NCBI GenBank assembly: GCA_034509425.1 | Contig: JAVTVJ010000070.1 | Coordinates: 2,108,001 to 2,172,000, forward strand | Direction of reading: 5' to 3' | DNA: 64,000 nt | Origin: Eopsaltria australis | Lineage: Eukaryota; Chordata; Aves; Passeriformes; Petroicidae | Part shown: positions 27,601 through 41,600 of the stretch, in pieces | How positions within the stretch are numbered: the first letter of the stretch is position 1 | Layout: the number at the start of each line of letters is the position of its first letter | The notes under the pieces: model-generated | The model's input: the letters and a program-made list of their open reading frames with translations, nothing else | What the model was told of the DNA's origin: nothing | Databases searched by the model: none | Position numbers and translations under genes: made by a program

Positions 27601-30600
27601 AGCTGATTTTGCTGAATGGAAAAGGTAGCCCAGAAACATATCTTTTATTATAGTTTTCAAAGGTGGAAAAAGCCTGCAGTAGGCTAATGCTGAGAGGAAA
27701 AATAGCATTGAGACATTGGCTGAGTTCAGTTACTTTAAACATTAGACACCACAGGAAGAGGTTTTATTGACCTTGAAATCCCCCTGACACTTGATGCTGT
27801 TATATTGTGTACCTGGAGCAAAATGTTTGTGCTAAGCAATGCATTTGCTAGATGTATGCATCCTAAGGAGATGGAAAGATGTGGAGAATTCTAGGCACAC
27901 TGCTTTCTACTTTCACTGAGATACCTCTATTTCTTTACTCCAGAGCATGATGCTTAAAGGAATTATTTGTTTAAGATAAGTTCATTCTTCCTAATCTTCC
28001 TTACATGCATTGCCAGAGACACAGGCTGTCCTGTCAGGTATCCCACCTTTCCATATTGTGCGCAGGCACAAACAGCCAGAGGGCTCAGGCAAAGCCTCCA
28101 CCTGATAGTCACCTTCCTGGCAGCTCTGCTGCTGATGGCTCTGTCAAAAAGATCTGTCTATTCCTCTGCTGTTAGCCCACAATCCCCACTGAGCTTCTGA
28201 ATAACTATTACTATATTTTGATAATCCGTCATCATTCAGGTTTCATAAGGTTAAGCCCTATTCATCTTGATCACGCTCTCTAGAGCTGTTCTTATGAATG
28301 CCTTATTTGTTTTTCCTTCTGTATGTTAAAGTAATGAGTCTGACTGTTCAGGCTGCTGAAGGGCTGCTTCAGCTGAGCTGTGCACTTTGCATACCGTGCA
28401 TCCATCTGCCCTGTCAGCACTGCCATCACCAGCTGTTGTAGGAGCACTTTGATCAGAGCATTATTAGGCTGTTACAACATGACCACCACCATGAAGTCAG
28501 TGCAGTGCAAAAGCTGTCATGTGCCATGAAGTTTCCTGACCCTGTGACCATCATCAGAGCCTTCAAATCAACAGCAATTCATGACATGGAAAATAAATAT
28601 CATCACAGAGAGAGTCATCTGTTACTGAAAAGTCTTTTAGCTCTGACGAAATGTTCTGGCTCTTGTCATTTGTGTGACAGCAATGATCTAATTTAATCTA
28701 ACATGTGATGATGGAGAAGAGAAAATTACCTGTGCTTTCTTTCTGAACTTTTACTCTCCACACTGTTCATGGTTGGCTACAGGCCTGAGAAACTGGCAGA
28801 CACAGCATAGTATTCTCCTTCTCATCCTCTACTCCCTCTCTTCTGAATGTTTCTGTTTCCCAGATCCAAGGGCCCAGTGTTCACACTCAAAGCATTGAAG
28901 TTTATTTGCCATATGGGTGCCTCAACACGGAGGCATGAATTTTCACTGAACAGAAATACTCATATGTGTTTGTTTATCAGAATTTCAGAGCTCTCTTGTA
29001 CCATCAAAATATTTTCTCCTATACAATCTGCACAATTTCAAATATGATTTTTTTTTCCTATTGCCCCTCGAAAGAGTGAGTAGCATTGGTAATCAAGTAT
29101 TTCTTCTAACAGAGTCCAATTTAAAATGCTAGACATTCATTTGGTGGGTTGCAAGGAGTCTGCGGCTTTGTTAGATCTGTAGCATAAAGAACCAATTTTT
29201 CTTATCCTAATCCTATGGCTGTCTGGAAAAGGTGACACACAGTTACACATAATGATAAGAAAAGCTACAGCTGCCAAAGGCACTAAGATACCAAAGCCAG
29301 ATGATTAAACCATTCCAAAGCTTTCCCAGAAGACAAGAGGAGGCAAAGGTCCAAAGTTCTTTTCATAGAAGTTGTCATGCTATAAAACCTTCAGAGCAAA
29401 GCCCACACAGAGACATGTATACACTTTTGCTTTAATAACCCATTCTTACTATTTACAGAAAAAAACGGGGTGATGCATGTTTTAAAACCTTTCATTTTAG
29501 TTATTTGTTTGTTTAAGCTTCATTCCTTGTTGTTTTTTTATGTTGCCAAGAGGACAGAAGCAGTTTGTCTTGTTAAAAATAAATGAGATTGTTTTACACA
29601 ATTTACACAGCTCTAATTCCTAAATAATTTTTATGTGACTAGCAGGCACCACAACACACATTTGACCCCTGTACAATCAAAAGTCTGTTTTAACAATGAC
29701 TAGATGGGCTACAGGCTAAACCTGTAGGAGAGGAAACAGAGCAATAGACTTCTCCATCTTCAGGCCTTCCCATACACTTGGATTGGATGGAATTAACAAA
29801 AACATTAACCAAATGTCTCCTCTGACCTTAATGAAGTCAGAAAATGTAAAGTGGAAACAATTCCACAAAAGAAGAAAAGAGAAAATTAAAATTTCTTCGG
29901 GTTTAACATTTTTTTGGCATCACTATTGCCTTCACTCTGCACTGAGCAATGCACATTTGAGCTGCACCTAGTACCTGCTGAATGCAGGTGAAGAATTTTT
30001 TCCTGGCTTCTCAGCTCCATCCTTACTCTAAGCTGCCACCTGGGGATCTGCACAGGTGAGCTCACTGTCACCTCCCCTCAGTGCAATGAGAAATGCTTGT
30101 CTCAGCTTCGTGAGGGAATACAGCAGAGTCCTGACTGGGGCATTTCACCTGTGGGAGAAGGAATGTGAAGTTCAGCGCTAAGCCTGCATCTACAAGATGC
30201 TCCACAGCTAGTTAACACAGATGTCAGCAGGAAGCAATCCCCAGTTCCACCTCATGCAAGCAGGTAGCCCCTGTATTTTAGGTTGCCTTTCAAGTCTGAG
30301 ACAGGGAAAAAGGACATGCTACTCTTTAGCTGTGAGATGAAATCATGGAAAAGTGCCAAATATCGTGTGGTTATCAAAAGCATAAGTCACTCTGAAGATT
30401 TGTGGAAAGTTTTAGGTCAAAATTGCAGAAAGCTCTTGCTAAAGTTTAAACTTTCCAGAAAGCTGGGTCGAACCAAATGTCTGTAATACAGCTACAAAAC
30501 AGGTAAGTATGTCTTGCTTTCTACTGTTGTTAAAGGTTTGCACTGCCCTTTTGTGACAAACCACAGTGCTGTGGTTTTCAGTGCCCCTGTAGTCTCTGCA

Positions 30601-31612
30601 ATTCATAAGGTGCAGAAGCTTGCCAGGAAAGATGCTCAGGGAACCCTGAACGAGGCAGACCGCTCTCAGCAGCATTTCAAACAAGAGCTTCCTAGCAGGT
30701 CTTCACAGGGATCTTCAAATGCTTACACAAAAAGGAAATCTCCAGAAAATTGAAGAGTCCACTGAGAAATAAAGAAAGATTTTATGCTAAGCACCTTCTA
30801 GACAGCTGATATAAAAAAGATTATGATGCGCTAGTTGAAATAAATGCAATTTTTATCATACTTCTCTTTTCCAGTGTGCCTAGACTTGTCTGAATTTATG
30901 ATTCATGGCTTTACTGTGTCTGCTAAAAACCTTTGGGGCAATTTTCAGCTCAAGAAAGGAAAGAAAAATAATTTGACGACTATCCAGGCTAAGAAATTAT
31001 CATTTTGGCTTGCTTTTAAATTCCATAATTGCCCACTAGATATTATTGTGGGCATGCCAATTTGAAATTTTCTCTTTTAAGCAATTATTTTATTGCACAA
31101 AATAAAGCTACTTGGCTATACTAATGAAATATTCTTTCTGGACACCACATAGATAGTTAATTCTGTAAAAGAATGACAGCAAGGCCACACAGTCTACCTT
31201 CCCTATCAGGAATCTCTCCTTATACCAATAGTTTTTGTATTTGCTCCTCTTATGATGAAAGATAGTTAAACTTGGAGGAATGTCAGGGTTCTCATAATGT
31301 TAAATGTAAGCACAAATAAAAGCATACCTCTACAGAGTAGTTTTCATGGAACGCAGCTTGAGTTTAATATAAAACTCCAGCAATGATGTTCACTCACTGA
31401 TGCGGCACTGCTGAAGGCAGTGAAATCATGCTTGAAAGGGTTTTTTGCAGGGGGCAGCTTTAGAACCCCCATGACACCAGCTTAAATCTACAGATATTGA
31501 GAGAAAGGTCTCTGCCTCACCTTTCCTGCTAAATAATGAGTATGATTCTTCTGAGAGTCAATACACTGGAAGCTTTCTAGACAGTAATTCTCCAGTTCTT
31601 CAGTTGCTCATA

Positions 31613-31647
31613 ATGTGTGTGTGTATATATATATGTAGCGATATATC
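31613..31647 (+). repeat. (TG)n(TA)n microsatellite
   Basis: A short TG run passes directly into TA repeats, then GCGATATAT. Intronic. Confidence 0.85.
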
Positions 31648-33906
31648 TCCAGATTCCAAAAATTCATTTTAAAGAAACATTGTCCTATAAATGCACAGCA
31701 TTACAAAGGTTTTATGTGTGCAGACCACTGTAAGATTAAGAAATATGATTAATTTGCACATGGCTGGACACGTAACACAGCAGCTTTGCAATACAGCATT
31801 CCCAGGGCCAGAATTACATCCATGTATTTCTGCCATATTATTGCTTGAACCAGCTCATATTTTGCTTAGGTCTTAAAAATAGAGTGTTTGTAGAAACCTG
31901 CAAAAACGTAATAATGAAAAGAAAATGCAGAAGCCTCAGCCATTTCAGAAGACACTGAAATATTTTTCCATAGGAAAACACAATAGGCTTGTGTTTCTTA
32001 AGTCTAAGGTCCATTTCACTAGACCAAGTACCGTTATAGAATAAAAAAGTATTCATTCAATGAAACCAAGACTGTGTATTATTTCCACAACCCTTAACTC
32101 GTTAATCCTCATCTCAAGCCTTCTGGTCACCACCCTATCCCAATCAGATCCCCTTTTAGTTTTTGTTCTCTCTTTTCTGTCACTCTTTTGTTTCAAGTTC
32201 CCAGCTTAATAAACGTGTAGTAATTATCTATATAGATATTGCTTTAGAAAAGGGAAGTGTGGGGACTTTGACCAGCAATTATGTTTTTTTATATGATAGC
32301 CTTTTTACCAAATCTGGTACTATTTGCAGTGTATGACAACATTTATCTCCATAAAAGAAGTGAGAGAAAATAGCAAGACAGGATTTTGATCAAGACTGAT
32401 TCTGATTAAGTTTGATCACAGTACTTGACATTTTGAGCAGGTCTGGAAGTAAGCTCACAGAGACCCAGGATCCACTAAGAGACTTAAGCGGTGTAATGGG
32501 ACATTGTTGACTTAGGTGGGGAATATTCTATCTACTTTTTTCATTTACCTTATACAACTATTAAAAAGGCAATAAAATGCATTAACTTCATTTTGTAATT
32601 AATCTTATTACCAAAGATTCAGTAGTGCTGTTTTATTGGTGATTTATTTTAGGTTTTGCCTGTATTCTTTGTTTTCTTGACAGAAGGAAAGATAGTTTTA
32701 TCAACATGCTTATAGATTATTTTTAAAAAACAAACCAACAGCCAAATAAAATTATTAATGTTTGATATCATTGTTTATAAAATTAAGGGCATCAGATGCC
32801 ATCAAAGTACACCCAAGGAGCTGGTGCAGGCATGGATAATGTGTCACTTTTAGAAAGAGCAGTATTCATTTATACATATCAGGGAAAGTTGTAAAAAGCA
32901 GATTTTTTCAAGCTGCAGAAAATGAGGTTCATAAAAACATGCATTCACTAATCGCTCTATGTACAAATGAGCAGGGATGTTGTTAATGGTTCCTTCTCCT
33001 CTAGAGGCCCATATTACAGCATTAAAATGTGAGTGGGACAGATGTAGACACCTAATCTTGATGGGTCTGGGATCCAGAAATGATCTTCTGCTCATTGCAC
33101 CTATTTCTTTTTATCACTACATGGTTTATAAAAAACAACGCTCAGTTAATTAAAAAAAATAGGTAGGGATGAAAAGCAACAAGATTTTTCAAGCTGATTT
33201 TCCTAGTTTTATACTGATTTTCTGAAACAGTCAGACTCCTTCTCTTTTTTATCTCTGAGGACTCATTTCCTTCCTTCTCACATAAGAAAAAAATCTTTTG
33301 GAGATGCTGAATCGGGAAGACTCTGCTCTGTGTAATTCTCTGCACTGAGAACTGTGTGTTTGAGGCTTCCCACAAATATATTAAGCAATGTGACTAACTT
33401 CTATCATTTGCTTTGGATTGGTTTCTTCTCTCATATTCTTCTCCATGGTGAGGAGTGTATTCACTGTTTTGTTTGGATTTGTTGGGGGTTTTTGGGTACT
33501 TTTTGTGATACCAAGTTACATTGTGGCGTGCTTTTCTTTGAGAGAAAAGGTTAAAGAAGTGCATCTTGCCCTATAACAAATGTGGTAAATTTTGGGAGAC
33601 CTCTCCATCTGTGTGGGAATTCATTAGCAATTTTAGTTGACTAAAGTCCCCAAGAAATCTCTGCTATCTGCATAGATGAGCAGCACCCTTCTTATGGGAA
33701 GTCCTAGTCCACAGGGGAAGGAACATGTTCCTGATCTCTCTCGCGGGGATCTCTGCAGTCACCATGGGCTCAGGTCACTGAGCATCATCAAAGTGAAAAC
33801 TGACACCTTTGGCTCTGAGCTTCAGCTCGCAGTGTGTGCCCAAGGCTGATGAAATTAGAAGATAAATCTTGAATGGCTGTCACTGTATCAGAACTGATAA
33901 ATTGCT

Positions 33907-33911
<5 letters not shown>

Positions 33912-33942
<31 letters not shown>
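33912..33942 (+). repeat. Uninterrupted poly(A), 31 bases
   Basis: A pure A31 tract preceded by AATTGCTTGGTT. It could be the tail of a retroposed sequence or a simple mononucleotide repeat. The 130 bases upstream show no gene or SINE that I recognise. Confidence 0.97.
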
Positions 33943-33944
<2 letters not shown>

Positions 33945-34454
33945 TGAGATTCAAATAAAACCAAAATGATTATGTTTACCAAGCAAAGGTTTGGATAAAT
34001 GTGGGAGAAGGGGAGGTTTCTTTCATGAACTCTGATTATCTCATGGGATAAAAACCTGACATTTATACTTAGATCAGAACAATTCGAGCTTTAAGGCATT
34101 CTTTTAATCAACAAGCTCATCTGATGAAATGCTGTAGGATTTGCTTATATATCAAAGGCGTTCCCCAGAGATTTAAGCGCTGTAACTGAATACAATTAAA
34201 AGATCAGTTGTAAACACCATTTGTGATACAGTTTGTTTGCTGTGCTTTGTAAGATAAGTTCAGCTAATAACACATGAACTTGTGGTGATTTAGAAGACAG
34301 TAAAGTATTAAACTGTAGTGCAAGAAAAGGATTACCATAGGAGCCTGCTAGAGATGCAACTATTCAGCTATCTTGGATCTGATGGTCTGTAAAAAGAGAA
34401 CACAGAAACTATTAAGCCAAGGTTCACATCCAAGAATGGAATCATTTATGAACA

Positions 34455-34565
34455 ACCTTTCTGGGCCTAATTCGTTGCTGAATTAAACCTCAAGTAATGT
34501 CATTGAAGTCAATGGGGTTATGCAGGGCATAAGTCAGTGGAGCAAATTAGCCCTCTGTCTTGAAG
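34455..34565. repeat. Old amniote interspersed repeat (CATTGAAGTCAATGGGGTTA type)
   Basis: GGGCCTAATTC…TCATTGAAGTCAATGGGGTTATGCAGGGCATAAGTCAGTGGAGCAAATTAGCCCTC resembles a short repeat common in turtle, crocodile and bird DNA, with partly palindromic ends (GGGCCTAATT and AATTAGCCC). I recall the pattern but not a secure family name. Confidence 0.4.
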
Positions 34566-36447
34566 CCAAGAAACGAAAGGGAAGAGTGATCCAATAAAGG
34601 AGAGATGAAATGCTGATATTAGCTGAATGCCACTACTTGGTACAGTGCGTTCTTTGTGTCCAGCAATGAATATTTCATCCTTCCCAGGTGTAAAATCTTC
34701 CCAGCAGCACTGTGAGGCAGATTTATAATAAATGACAAAATTAATGGTTTAGTTCCATTGTACTGCAGCTTCTGGGCTTCCAACAGGAATTTAAGCTGCT
34801 AGCAGACAACACCTATGCTGGCTTCAGTGTGATCTCCAAATCAAGTCTTCATCTCTTCAGGAAAGTCTTGCAGCTGACCTGTATTTTTTCCCCTTTTGCT
34901 GTCTCTTACCCATACAGATGTTAAAAGATAGCATTTGTGGGTATGGGCAGCCTTCTACATAGAAAACTGACAGAAATTCCACTGATATCTGTGTAAGAGC
35001 TGGAATTAAGTAGGCACAGCCACTGCCTCAGGTATGAAGGCACTAGGACATAGAATGGATTTGTTTGCATTTAATTTATATATGGGTAATATTAAGGGCT
35101 CTAAGAATCCACAGTATTACAGTGATTGTATATATGCCTTGGATTAATGAAAAATATCCATTTTCACTAATCAAGATTCATAGTACATGGTCTCTCAAAT
35201 TTCACTTTTTCTACTGTCCAACTCACTGATTACTCAAACCGAAGTCTAGATCATCATCTCCCTCAGCCGGAGTGTATGGGTTTTGCACCATCCACAAAGA
35301 GCTCAGTCCTGGCTGAAGCCTCTAGGCATTTCATTAACTGTATAAAGAACAAATTGCCAAAGTGCACAAATGGGTTTGCAGCTCATGAAAATATCTCTGT
35401 GAGGTGGCCTGTGCAGAATAACACATTTTGGCAGCACGGCTCACTTTTCACTGCACAGAGATCAAAAAAGTGGAATTCTTTTGACATCCTAGCATGCAAA
35501 CTTGAGTGATGAGCTAAAGGATGAAAAATATTTTATTTTGATTTAGCAGAAAAAACTCTCCAGACCTACATGTAAGGGAAGTTGTGTAAAACAGTCAACA
35601 CGTGACACATGTTGCTGCTCCAGTATTTGTTCTTTTACTTCTGGTCTAACTTCTTAGCAACAACAGAACTTGGAGGGACCAGCAGCTGACTCACGTGATA
35701 CTTGGCCTGTTGCATGTGTGATATCGACCATTTATTCCTTTTTTTATTATCATTTTTTTCAGGTGATACTTCAATAACCACTCCAGATTTTCATTTTCTT
35801 TAAATCCCATTGCTTCTGTTTACAATTCAATTCTGGGCATGCTCTGCAGAGAGGATTGAAGGGAACAAGATACAAATTTGCCAGCTGCTGTGTGAGATGC
35901 TGATGTAAACACATCCAAGACTATCCAAAGTGATATGTCTTGACGCTTGGGGACTATTGCAGATATGGGAACAAGTTCCATTAATCCACAGCCCTAATTT
36001 CAACTGATAAAATACCATTATGAAGCTGGTTTACAAGTGCAGTGAATTTGTCCTTGATTCAGTTGGCACGGTTCTGATTTTTAAAAAAGTTCTGCTAGAG
36101 GGCCAGGTTTTGTTGGATAGCAATTTTGAAAGAATTATTTACAATTTCAGTGGCTAAAAGCTCATCCATACAAACACTCATTCACTTTTCTATTTTTTCA
36201 ATAATTAAAAAGAAGTAAACTAGGCATTGGAAAAATTTTGATCCATTTTTGGAGGTTTTATTGAAGGATGTGTTTTTCAAGAATGATGCAGAATTCTCCT
36301 GACTTTTCCTAATTAAAATTATTAAACTCTTGTGGAGAATTATCTTTACTTAATCAAAAAAGTCTATTGAATTTTGTTATTTCTGTTTCTGTAGTCGCTT
36401 TTCTAAAGCCATCTCTTGTTTCTCTATGGTATCAGTCTTACATCTAA

Positions 36448-36537
<90 letters not shown>

Positions 36538-39214
36538 TAAAGCTTTATTACATTCAAAATTAACTCTTTTTTTTTTTTTTCAAATCACCTCTCCACTATG
36601 CTGGCTCTTGCTGACTTCAACCTAAATGCCTTATTATACCATAGACAGATCAAGGTTTTTGTCCATCCTTCTTGGTCTAAAACTTGGAAATGTCTGAGAG
36701 ACAAAGGAGTCATGAAATACTGGTTAAAAATTACATACACCCTTCTTCTGGAAAGATCATCGCAATTCTTTATCTCACAGCGTAGCTTAAGACATAAAAC
36801 AATTTTTTAAAAAATTAGTAAATACAAGTTCATTTTTTTTCTTGCTCCATATTGTTATTAACTATCTTCAGAGTAAGTGGTTACAACTGAGGTTATAGCT
36901 CTTTTGTGCTGGCATGTATGTTGTCTCGTAAAAGCACTTCTGGCAAAAAGATTGCTTTAGATCATGGCAGGACCTTCATTTACGAGAGGTGAAACTGTGG
37001 AGCTCCTTTTTGTTTCTGCTGCTCCCAGAGTACAATTACATGGAGTGAGATGATTTAATATAGCTGTATGTTTGTGTTTCTTCTGCTTATTTATATCAAT
37101 AGAAGCCTGTTGAGCAGAATTTGCTCTTATTGCACACTGTAGAGTCAAGCCATTTCATTTTTTTTCTCTCCTTTAACCTGGATTTTTTTATAAAAAGGGC
37201 CACTGCAGCATTTCAGCACATCTTGGGATTCATACTAAAGCACTTTAGAAACAAGTATCAGAACTGCATGTAACTTTGATAAAATATACATGAATCCTAG
37301 AGAGAGCTTTGCAACAGGAAGCTAAAGGGTTTTTATTTGATTGAGAGCACTGCTAGGGCTGGCAGGGGTCCCTTTGTGTGTTCTCCTGCATGGAAAATAG
37401 CAACAACCCTATAATCTATTGGCAATACAGTGTCACTGTGAACCATCAAGGGGAGATTTAATGCTGAAATCAAACCACCACACTTTGGAGGTCGTTTCAA
37501 CTGTTCTCATTTCAGTTGTCTTTATGTTTCTGTGGAGGTGAGGAAGGTATAAAGAGAACAAAGGGTTTGGGACAGCTGTGTGGAGCAGGGGTATGTCACA
37601 AACAGACTTGTCTGTTTAGGGAAGTACCCAGTCAAATGTACTTTCTCCTGCTTTCCCATTAAGTGCATTCATTATCCACAGAGCTGGAGGAAAGTTATTC
37701 CTTGTCCCCCAAAATGAAATCCCATTCAGTACTGTTCTGCCCTCTCTTCTAAGGGCTTAAATATTTTTTTTCACTATTCTGTAATGCTTTAGGGCATGAC
37801 ATAACTAAAAAGTGAGGCAGGGACTGGAGACTTGGCTCACCAATGAAGAGCAGAAGTCAGAGCACATTTGAGAGATTTCTCCCATGGTTCATAAAGTTGC
37901 ATTCCTGGCAGCAAAGTGCCACGGCCAATATGGTATTGTTTTCTTCTCTCTGCAGCAGGAGCTCCCTGTTGTTCATAAGCCACAGATTGTCATGCTTCTT
38001 TGAACAGTTTCCTGCCATCACCTTGACTATTTTGTCACTACTTTTGTCATTTAGATTTTGTTATTACTTTGTTCATACACCCCAGCCAGGAGACCTTGTC
38101 CAAAGAGCATCTCACCCATCTGCAAGTACCTCTCTGAAGCACCAGGGGGAATTCTCACCCAGTGCAATGAAGCCAGCACAAGCTCAGGTGCTGCAGCTTC
38201 CTCTCTGCTGAGGTTTGGAAGCTTGGCTGGCAAAAAAGGAAAAGGGAGCTTCTGTAGCTGAGTTGTGCCAACAGTGTAATAATTCTCTGACTGGATTTGG
38301 CCCCTCAAGATATCATAACATTAAAACAGCTTTAGTTTCTACTGAGAGGCCTCATGAACTAGCAAGTAAGAATGATTCTAGTTCTCTCTCTGCTCAGACA
38401 TCCACTCTGCCACGTACCAAGTGTTCACTGTGACAGCCAAGGCATGCTGTCTGCACAAATACTCCCTGCTCAGGTTTAATTTAAAATTCTTTTATTTTCT
38501 TAGATATGTTTTCTTGCCTTTTCCATCCCTTTTGGCAACACATCTATCTATCACGCTCTTCTGAGAAGTGTATCCCTTATGGATGTCATGTTATTTAGTT
38601 TTTGTACTCCAGAGGAAGATGCCTAAGCTTGACTTTCTCCATATATTCATGGATGGGGTCATGTCATGCAGACAAGTGAATGATAAAGAGAAAAGCTTTC
38701 AGGAAAAGTGGAACATGTCCCAGATTCATTGCTAGAGCTTCCTGCACAGAGTCTTGGATCTGAGATAGCTGGATTCCCTAGCTGTGGTTCTGTTTCTAAA
38801 ACCTCTTCTTCCACTTTTCCAATTCCTCAGCCCTGCCTGTTGCTATGGAGCAAACTCTGTGACAGAGGGATGAAGGTGTCTCTCCTATTCTCAGTGTACT
38901 CTCTTCTCCAAAGCTGCTGAGCATCCAGCACAGGAAAAAAAAGCTTTACTGTGCCACCCCCAACCCCTGCCTAGCATCCACACCTGATCAGGAGTGAGGC
39001 CAGGCTTGTGTTTCCATGAAGTTTGGCAGCTGGTGTTCCCTCTGCTTTCCCAACACTGAAGTCGTCCATGAAGAGCAGCAGAGGGACATTTTCATCTTCT
39101 TACCCACCTCCATATTCACAGATATCACAGGAGAAATCTAGATCTCTGGCTTTCAGGACCACTCATGCCTATACAAATGGGATGCCTTACAGACAAATAG
39201 AGAGAACCATAAGG

Positions 39215-39300
39215 ATAAATATATTGGGTCACACCAAAGTGTCATTTAGCCACAAATTCTTTCTGATGAGACAGAACCAACAGAAAAAGTCTTTTGCTTC
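39215..39300. repeat. Possible old LINE-derived scrap
   Basis: ATATTGGGTCACACCAAAGTGTCATTTAGCC resembles a phrase (GGGTCAGACCAAAGGTCCATCTAGCCC) frequent in old reptile repeats of LINE origin. The similarity fades after about 60-90 bases, so both the identity and the right edge are weak. Confidence 0.35.
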
Positions 39301-41073
39301 TCACAATGGACACAGTGAACACCTATACACTCATTTCCATTTCTTCTGCTGTGCTGCTGGGCCATGGGAACAACAGAAGTCCAAAAGAGAAGGAAAAGAG
39401 GCAGAAACAATAAACCTGGCAATACAGAGCAGCAAGGCATAAGACTGGAGAAAAAGCCATACAATGCCCATGATCTAAACACGGCCACGTTCCAGATTTT
39501 AGCCAGAGGAAGATATTGACATTGCTCTGGAGTATAGAAGGTGTCTCATATTCTGTTGGCACAGAGCCTTGACTGTAGAAATACAACTTGCTCTTAAGCT
39601 GCTTCAGCTGAATTAGCTTTGCTCTCGGAGTAATTGGAACAAACTGAAAGAATTACTATTTCTCCATTCTTTATGCAGATTTTATTAAGAGAACAAATGA
39701 GTTAGGGTAGAATTAAGCAAACATTTCACTAAGATTAACCTGCTCTAGCCTCACTAAAGGATTAGGAATGGAACAACACAGTGATCAAATCATGGTCATA
39801 ACTAGGACTGAATCAGCAAGTCTAGAGATTTTAATTACTCACACACCAAATAAATCCAGCTGCAGACCTTCTAAATCAAAGTGCAAGACTGTGGTACCTT
39901 TCATGAGAACAATTTGCTTTGGGTTAATGCTGCACCAAGGATTAAAGAGGAAGTTGCTTTCCCTCCTGGTACAGTCCTAGAAGTGCACTAACACTAGGTG
40001 CACCAGAGTCAAACTGCAGCACCCATGTCCAAGGGGCAGACAAGAGCAGCTTTTCCATGGCTGCTTCTCTCATTGGAGGTTTGCCACTCCCAAACATTTC
40101 TTCTACACCATTTTCCCTGTGGCTGCACAGGAAAGAGGAGCTCTGAGGATTGGAGCCCCTCAGGTCTTTTTTCTAGGAAAGACAAGGGAGGATGGGTCCC
40201 CAGCAGCACTGCTGTGAATTCCATGCTCTCCTCTTCACCTCTGCCATTGGAATGCCTAAGCCATTGTCATTCTCACCTCATTAGCATTATTAGCTGCAGC
40301 AATTAAAAATAAAACATGAAAATGTCAGCAACAGCCATTACTTAGAGGCATTCAATGCCTGTGAACTTATTGGAGCTCCTCATTTTTCTTCCAAAATCAT
40401 ATTAGGCCTGCATTTTTCAAAGGCTGCACATTATTTTTAATAACATCGAAATGTTCATTTAATGTGCATTTGCTCACTAGCAATTTGGCTCCCTGCAATA
40501 AGCTGCTACTGCCTTACTAAAAGAAAATTCAATGTATTTTTGAAAACTTTATTAACTATACAGACATTTTGTGGAAAACACTGGAATATAAGCAGTCAAG
40601 CAGCATCCTCCCAGGGCTTTTTGTCTCTAAGCCATTTAGAAAGAAACCTGGGTTACTGAAATGGGAATTCTGCACTCACCTTACACGTTCTGTTGAGGGT
40701 AAGGAGACTGGTTTGTTATTAGAGGGACAGCTTTGACTGGGAATGAACTCCAGCTAAGAGAAAATCTCTGATATAGACTGTGTCCCACAGCAAAATCCTA
40801 ACCTAGAAGACTCTCTTCCTGACCCAGAGAGGGAGCAGAAATTGTGCTTACCTACTATTAGACAATGGCAAGGCAATCAGAGAACAAATATGGCCCCTCT
40901 GACTGTTCCCTTGTACCATGAGGTACAACCTTTGCACCATCTAATGCTAGCAGGGGTTGCATATGCGCTTTCTTCTTTTCTCCTGGCATTGTTTCCAGTT
41001 AAACTGCAAAGCCAAAGAAATTGCAACTTTGTCTAGAAGATTTTTGCTGCATATTCTCTGGAACTCTGCTATT

Positions 41074-41110
41074 ATATAACCCTTTATAACCCTCTATATA
41101 ACCCTTTAAA
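41074..41110 (+). repeat. Short tandem repeat, TATAACCCTTTA-type, about 3 units
   Basis: ATATAACCCTTTATAACCCTCTATATAACCCTTTAAA consists of three imperfect 11-14-base units. Minor low-complexity feature. Confidence 0.75.
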
Positions 41111-41442
41111 ATTATTTCACTCCTCCTCCTCCTCAAATAAAAATTTGGATGAAAGACTCCATTTGAATTACTGAAAATGCCCAGTAAGACAGAAATACCC
41201 TAGATAGGAAATATCTTCTGGTGAGCAGCACAGTATTATGTGCAGTTAAGTGCCAATAAACTTGATTCCAAACTATAATCCGCTCTAGGATCCTAGGCCT
41301 GACCTGGGAAATACAAAGGTGATGACAAACACTTTCTTTTAAAAGAAAATATTACATTCATTATATGTGAGAGATGTGAAATTTTGACATGCATATGGGA
41401 TAGATAGAAAACCATCTTCTTTTTATCTCTGTTACAGGCAGC

Positions 41443-41600
41443 CTTTCACCTTTGGGCAGGTTAGTTAACCTCTCCATAGTTCTGTTTCCCATATTTAAAA
41501 TGGGAAATAATGACAGGGACAAACTCACAGGCGTGTTGCTTCATAACTTTGAGCTTCTGGGATGAAAGGCACTATTGAAGTGCAGAATATGCTCACGTAT
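41443..41600 (+). mobile_element. MIR-like SINE remnant
   Basis: GGGCAGGTTAGTTAACCTCTCCATAGTTCTGTTTCCCATATTTAAAATGGGAAATAATGAC follows the MIR consensus (…TTAACCTCTCTGTGCCTCAGTTTCC…TAAAATGGG…). Further on, TGTTGCTTCATAA and GGCACTATTGAAGTGC fit the MIR tail region of reptile copies. It is an ancient amniote-wide SINE, long inactive. Confidence 0.6.
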
